In this document: piece after piece, positions 47,163 through 50,211 of the stretch
How positions within the stretch are numbered: the stretch's first letter is position 1
Layout: every line of letters begins with the position of its first letter
NCBI RefSeq assembly: GCF_005864045.1
Contig: NZ_VBSP01000015.1
Coordinates: 1-50,211, forward strand
Direction of reading: 5' to 3'
Length of the DNA stretch: 50,211 nucleotides
From: Ruoffia tabacinasalis
GTDB taxonomy: Bacteria > Bacillota > Bacilli > Lactobacillales > Aerococcaceae
Program-made: the position numbers and the translations under genes
Notes under the pieces: model-generated
Told to the model about the DNA's origin: nothing
Database searches by the model: none
Seen by the model: the letters and a program-made list of their open reading frames with translations, nothing else

Positions 47163-49991
47163 TTATTTATCTTTATCCATGACGTATTTTAAATATTGTC
47201 CTGTAAAGCTGCCTTCAACTTTAGCCACTTCTTCAGGAGTTCCGGTAGCGATGACTTCTCCACCACGGATCCCCCCTTCAGGACCCATATCGATAATGTA
47301 GTCAGCTGTCTTAATAACATCTAAGTTATGCTCAATCACAACGACGGTATTACCTACATCTACTAAGCGATTCAATACTGTAAGTAATTTCTTAATATCA
47401 TGTGCGTGTAAACCAGTCGTTGGCTCATCTAAGATATAGAATGTATCTCCTGTTGAAACACGTTGTAGTTCAGAGGCAAGCTTCATTCTTTGTGCTTCAC
47501 CACCAGATAAAGTTGTCGCTGATTGTCCCAATCGCACGTAACCTAAACCAACATCGACTAAGGTTTGGATTTTGCGTTTGATTTTCGGAATCGCATCAAA
47601 GTATACTAAAGCTTCATCAATCGTCATATCTAACACATCTGAAATTGATTTCCCTTTATATTTGATTTCAAGTGTTTCTGAATTATAGCGCGTTCCATGA
47701 CAAACTTCACATGGAACATACACATCTGGAAGGAAATGCATCTCGATTTGCTTAATTCCGCCACCTTTACATGCTTCACATCGTCCGCCCTTAACGTTAA
47801 AACTAAAACGGCCTTTGTCATATCCACGTATCTTCGCTTCATTTGTTTGAGCAAATAACCCGCGAATGTCATCGAATACACTAGTATATGTTGCAGGGTT
47901 ACTTCTTGGTGTACGTCCAATTGGACTTTGATCAATATCAATGACTTTTTCAAGCCCTTCAAAGCCCTCAATCGATTCAAATTTACCTGGTCGTTCTTTT
48001 GTACTTGTTAAGCGTTTTGCTAATGCAATTTTTAAAATGCTGTTCACTAAACTACTTTTACCTGAACCAGACACTCCAGTAACACATGTAAATCGCCCGA
48101 TTGGGAAAGACGCTTCAACATTTTGCAGATTATTTTCTTCTGCTCCTTTGACTGTTACCCAACCTTTATCTTCATTGCGTCGAGTTTTAGGCACTTCAAT
48201 TTTTTCTTTTCCAGATAGGTATTTACCTGTTAGAGAATTCTCATCAGCTTGAACTTCTTCAGGCGTTCCAATAGAAACAATTTCTCCGCCTAATTCACCG
48301 GCACCTGGCCCAATATCAATTAAGTAATCTGCAGCCATCATTGTTTCTTCATCATGTTCAACAACAACGAGCGTATTACCTAAATCACGCATTCTTTGTA
48401 ATGATTGAATTAAACGAGCATTATCTCTCTGATGTAAACCAATTGAAGGTTCATCCAGGATATATAATACCCCACTTAAGTTCGAACCAATTTGTGTCGC
48501 TAAACGAATCCGTTGTGACTCTCCACCTGAGAGTGAACCTGCTACACGACTCATTGTTAAATAATCCAGTCCCACTTCATTTAAGAAAGTCAATCGATCA
48601 TCAATTTCCTTAATGATTGGATCGGCAATCATCGTATCAGTCACTGAGAAGTCAATAGTTTCAAAGTGTTTTTTAGCATCACCAATAGACATTGCTGTTA
48701 CTTCGGCGATGTTTTTGTCTGATACACGAACGGATAAGGCTTCTTCATTTAAACGAGTACCTTTACACGTTGGACAAGTTAATTCATGCATATATTCTCG
48801 CATAACATCACGTGTATAGTCTGAATTTGTGTCATTATAACGTCTTTGAACGTTATTAAAGACACCTTCAAACGTATTCTCAGTCGTCTTCGTTTCACCT
48901 CGCATTGTTTTGAATGTGAACGAAAAAGTTGCGTCCGGAGCACCGTATTTTAACACTTCTTGTTGTTCACTGGTTAAATCTTTATATGGAACATCCGTTG
49001 GAATATTATTTTGTTTTGAAAATTGATCGATCATTGATGGATAATAATTTGAACTAATTGGATTCCAAGGTGCAAAAACACCTTCTTCGATGCTTAAGCT
49101 ATCATCCGGAATAATCAATTCTTCATCGACTGTTAAACGTGAGCCTAAACCATCACAACTTGGACAAGCACCAAATGGTGCGTTGAAAGAAAAAAGTCTA
49201 GGTTCTAATTCATCGATGGAGAAATCACAAAACGGACAAGCAAAATGTTCATTAAAGTACATTTCTTCTTCCCCGATAACATCAATAACCATGTAACCTT
49301 CAGAGAATAAAAGTGCTTGTTCAACTGAATCAAATAAACGTGATCTCACGCCATCTTTAATAGCTATACGGTCAACAACCACTTCAATCGTATGTTTTTT
49401 ATTCTTTTCTAATTCGGGAACCTCTGATACATCATAGATTTCCCCATCAACACGCACACGGATATAGCCATCCTTGCTTATTCTTTCTAATAATTTCTTG
49501 TGTTGTCCACGTTTGTCACGCACAGCAGGTGATAGAATTTGGATACGTGTTCTGTCTGGTAATTCTAAGATTCGATCTACCATTTGCTCTGGGCTTTGTC
49601 GTTCGATTGGAATATCGTGATTTGGACAATAAGGTGTCCCCACTCGAGCATATAGAAGTCTTAAGTAGTCGTTAATTTCTGTTGCTGTTCCGACAGTAGA
49701 ACGTGGATTTTGACTGGTTGTTTTTTGGTCAATTGAGATTGCTGGGCTCAAACCTTCAATAGAATCTACATCTGGTTTATCCATTTGTCCTAAAAACTGT
49801 CTAGCATATGCAGATAAACTTTCTACATATCGTCTTTGTCCTTCGGCATATAAGGTATCAAAAGCTAACGAGCTTTTTCCTGAACCAGATAAACCAGTCA
49901 TAACCACTAATTTATCTCTAGGAATTTCTACATCGAGATTCTTTAAGTTATGTGTTCTTGCGCCTTTTACGATTATATTTTTTTGAGCCAT
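47163..49991 (-). CDS. uvrA: Excinuclease ABC subunit A
   Basis: DNA damage recognition ATPase of nucleotide excision repair. From the ATG at 49991 (GAGGAG site upstream) it is 942 residues, the normal length. The frame stays open for 38 more codons, but these pass through the promoter and intron end and are not coding. Walker A motifs are GLSGSGKS (33-40) and GVSGSGKS (about 640), each followed later by an ABC signature (SLSGGESQR, TLSGGEAQR). Two Cys4 zinc modules are present (CPFC/CPSC and CEAC/CEVC). uvrB is usually directly upstream; here an intron is. Confidence 0.98.
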   Translation of the reverse strand: MAQKNIIVKGARTHNLKNLDVEIPRDKLVVMTGLSGSGKSSLAFDTLYAEGQRRYVESLSAYARQFLGQMDKPDVDSIEGLSPAISIDQKTTSQNPRSTVGTATEINDYLRLLYARVGTPYCPNHDIPIERQSPEQMVDRILELPDRTRIQILSPAVRDKRGQHKKLLERISKDGYIRVRVDGEIYDVSEVPELEKNKKHTIEVVVDRIAIKDGVRSRLFDSVEQALLFSEGYMVIDVIGEEEMYFNEHFACPFCDFSIDELEPRLFSFNAPFGACPSCDGLGSRLTVDEELIIPDDSLSIEEGVFAPWNPISSNYYPSMIDQFSKQNNIPTDVPYKDLTSEQQEVLKYGAPDATFSFTFKTMRGETKTTENTFEGVFNNVQRRYNDTNSDYTRDVMREYMHELTCPTCKGTRLNEEALSVRVSDKNIAEVTAMSIGDAKKHFETIDFSVTDTMIADPIIKEIDDRLTFLNEVGLDYLTMSRVAGSLSGGESQRIRLATQIGSNLSGVLYILDEPSIGLHQRDNARLIQSLQRMRDLGNTLVVVEHDEETMMAADYLIDIGPGAGELGGEIVSIGTPEEVQADENSLTGKYLSGKEKIEVPKTRRNEDKGWVTVKGAEENNLQNVEASFPIGRFTCVTGVSGSGKSSLVNSILKIALAKRLTSTKERPGKFESIEGFEGLEKVIDIDQSPIGRTPRSNPATYTSVFDDIRGLFAQTNEAKIRGYDKGRFSFNVKGGRCEACKGGGIKQIEMHFLPDVYVPCEVCHGTRYNSETLEIKYKGKSISDVLDMTIDEALVYFDAIPKIKRKIQTLVDVGLGYVRLGQSATTLSGGEAQRMKLASELQRVSTGDTFYILDEPTTGLHAHDIKKLLTVLNRLVDVGNTVVVIEHNLDVIKTADYIIDMGPEGGIRGGEVIATGTPEEVAKVEGSFTGQYLKYVMDKDK

Positions 49992-50034
49992 ATATAACTT
50001 TCTCTCCTCAATAATGTTGTATTTACCTTTTGTA

Positions 50035-50064
50035 AGTATAACACAAAACTCAAACATTTGTTCG
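50035..50064 (-). promoter_or_regulatory. uvrA promoter with a perfect LexA (SOS) box
   Basis: CGAACAAATGTTTG (50064-50051 on the minus strand) matches the Gram-positive LexA/DinR consensus CGAACRNRYGTTYG at every position. TATACT follows at 50040-50035. The box covers the -35 position, so LexA should block polymerase directly. Confidence 0.9.
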
Positions 50065-50084
50065 CAAAAAGATTGCAAATAGAA

Positions 50085-50211
50085 ATCGAGTAGGAGACTA
50101 GCCATTATTTGACTAGTCGACCTCTCACACCACCGTGCGTACGGTTCCGTACACGGCGGTTCAATACCTTGCGTAAGCAGACTCTACCAATTCGCTTAGT
50201 GGAACTAAGCC
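50085..50211 (-). mobile_element. 3' end of a group II intron (domains V and VI), continuing off the window
   Basis: Read on the minus strand, a 34-base domain V hairpin (50162-50129) shows a 9-bp lower stem (ACCGCCGTG with CACGGTGGT), the two-base CG bulge, an upper stem and a GAAC loop. GTGTGAGAGG links it to domain VI, a 7-bp stem (50118-50097), followed by CTCCTACTCGAT, typical of the 3' splice site region. The boundary near 50085 is estimated. The reverse transcriptase gene should lie beyond the right edge. Confidence 0.8.

Noticed and set aside
49992-50105. N-terminal extension of 38 codons on uvrA
   Set aside because: The extension runs through the -10, LexA box and intron 3' end. The ATG at 49991 has a good ribosome binding site and gives the canonical UvrA N-terminus.

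Overview
The window looks like chromosomal DNA from a low-GC Gram-positive bacterium of the order Lactobacillales. I favour the Carnobacteriaceae/Aerococcaceae neighbourhood, but no rRNA or other species marker is present, so the genus stays open. The evidence is AT-rich DNA with strong purine-rich ribosome binding sites, an oxidase-type glycerol-3-phosphate gene (glpO) beside glpK and glpF, a fermentative L-lactate dehydrogenase, HprK, a PcsB-like NlpC/P60 hydrolase, and cre, WalR and LexA sites of the Firmicutes type.

Layout, left to right. 1-104 is the first codons of an ISL3-type transposase running off the left edge. 242-12985 is the conserved housekeeping run pth, mfd, rqcP, divIC, yabR, tilS, hpt, ftsH (all minus strand), interrupted at 4793-7302 by a plus-strand HAD phosphatase and two-component pair. 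ldh (plus) lies next to pth. 14265-18959 carries the metG, tatD, rnmV, rsmA, veg block. 19254-22622 holds the PcsB-like hydrolase and divergent tyrS. 22675-26515 is a minus-strand operon: response regulator, histidine kinase, unknown membrane-anchored protein, flavodoxin-fold oxidoreductase and a 58-residue small ORF. 26839-36351 contains an SsbB-like gene and the conserved hprK, lgt, gpsA, trxB, pgcA, rapZ, yvcK, whiA series. 36519-38487 encodes YvlC- and YvlB-like envelope proteins. 38715-39775 is a complete IS30-type element. 39825-46922 is a glycerol module: glpK, glpO, glpF, an Mga-like regulator and a NADH-oxidase-like flavoprotein that lacks the redox cysteine. 47163-49991 is uvrA behind a perfect LexA box, and the window ends inside the 3' end of a group II intron.

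How the genes connect. HPr kinase (35416-36351), a cre site over the glpK start point and the phosphorylatable histidine of GlpK together make a complete local picture of carbon-catabolite control of glycerol use. The PcsB-like hydrolase has an exact WalR box in its upstream region. The rearranged points (ISL3 end, IS30, intron, and the empty place between pgcA and rapZ where many lactobacilli carry uvrBA) suggest past reshuffling around otherwise conserved blocks.

I found no obviously new defence or biosynthetic system. The least explained parts are the two-component/unknown protein/oxidoreductase/small-ORF operon, the cysteine-less NADH-oxidase-like protein coupled to the Mga-like regulator, a 94-bp AT-rich inverted repeat, and small repeats in several intergenic gaps. 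All functional calls come from reading the sequence, without database searches.
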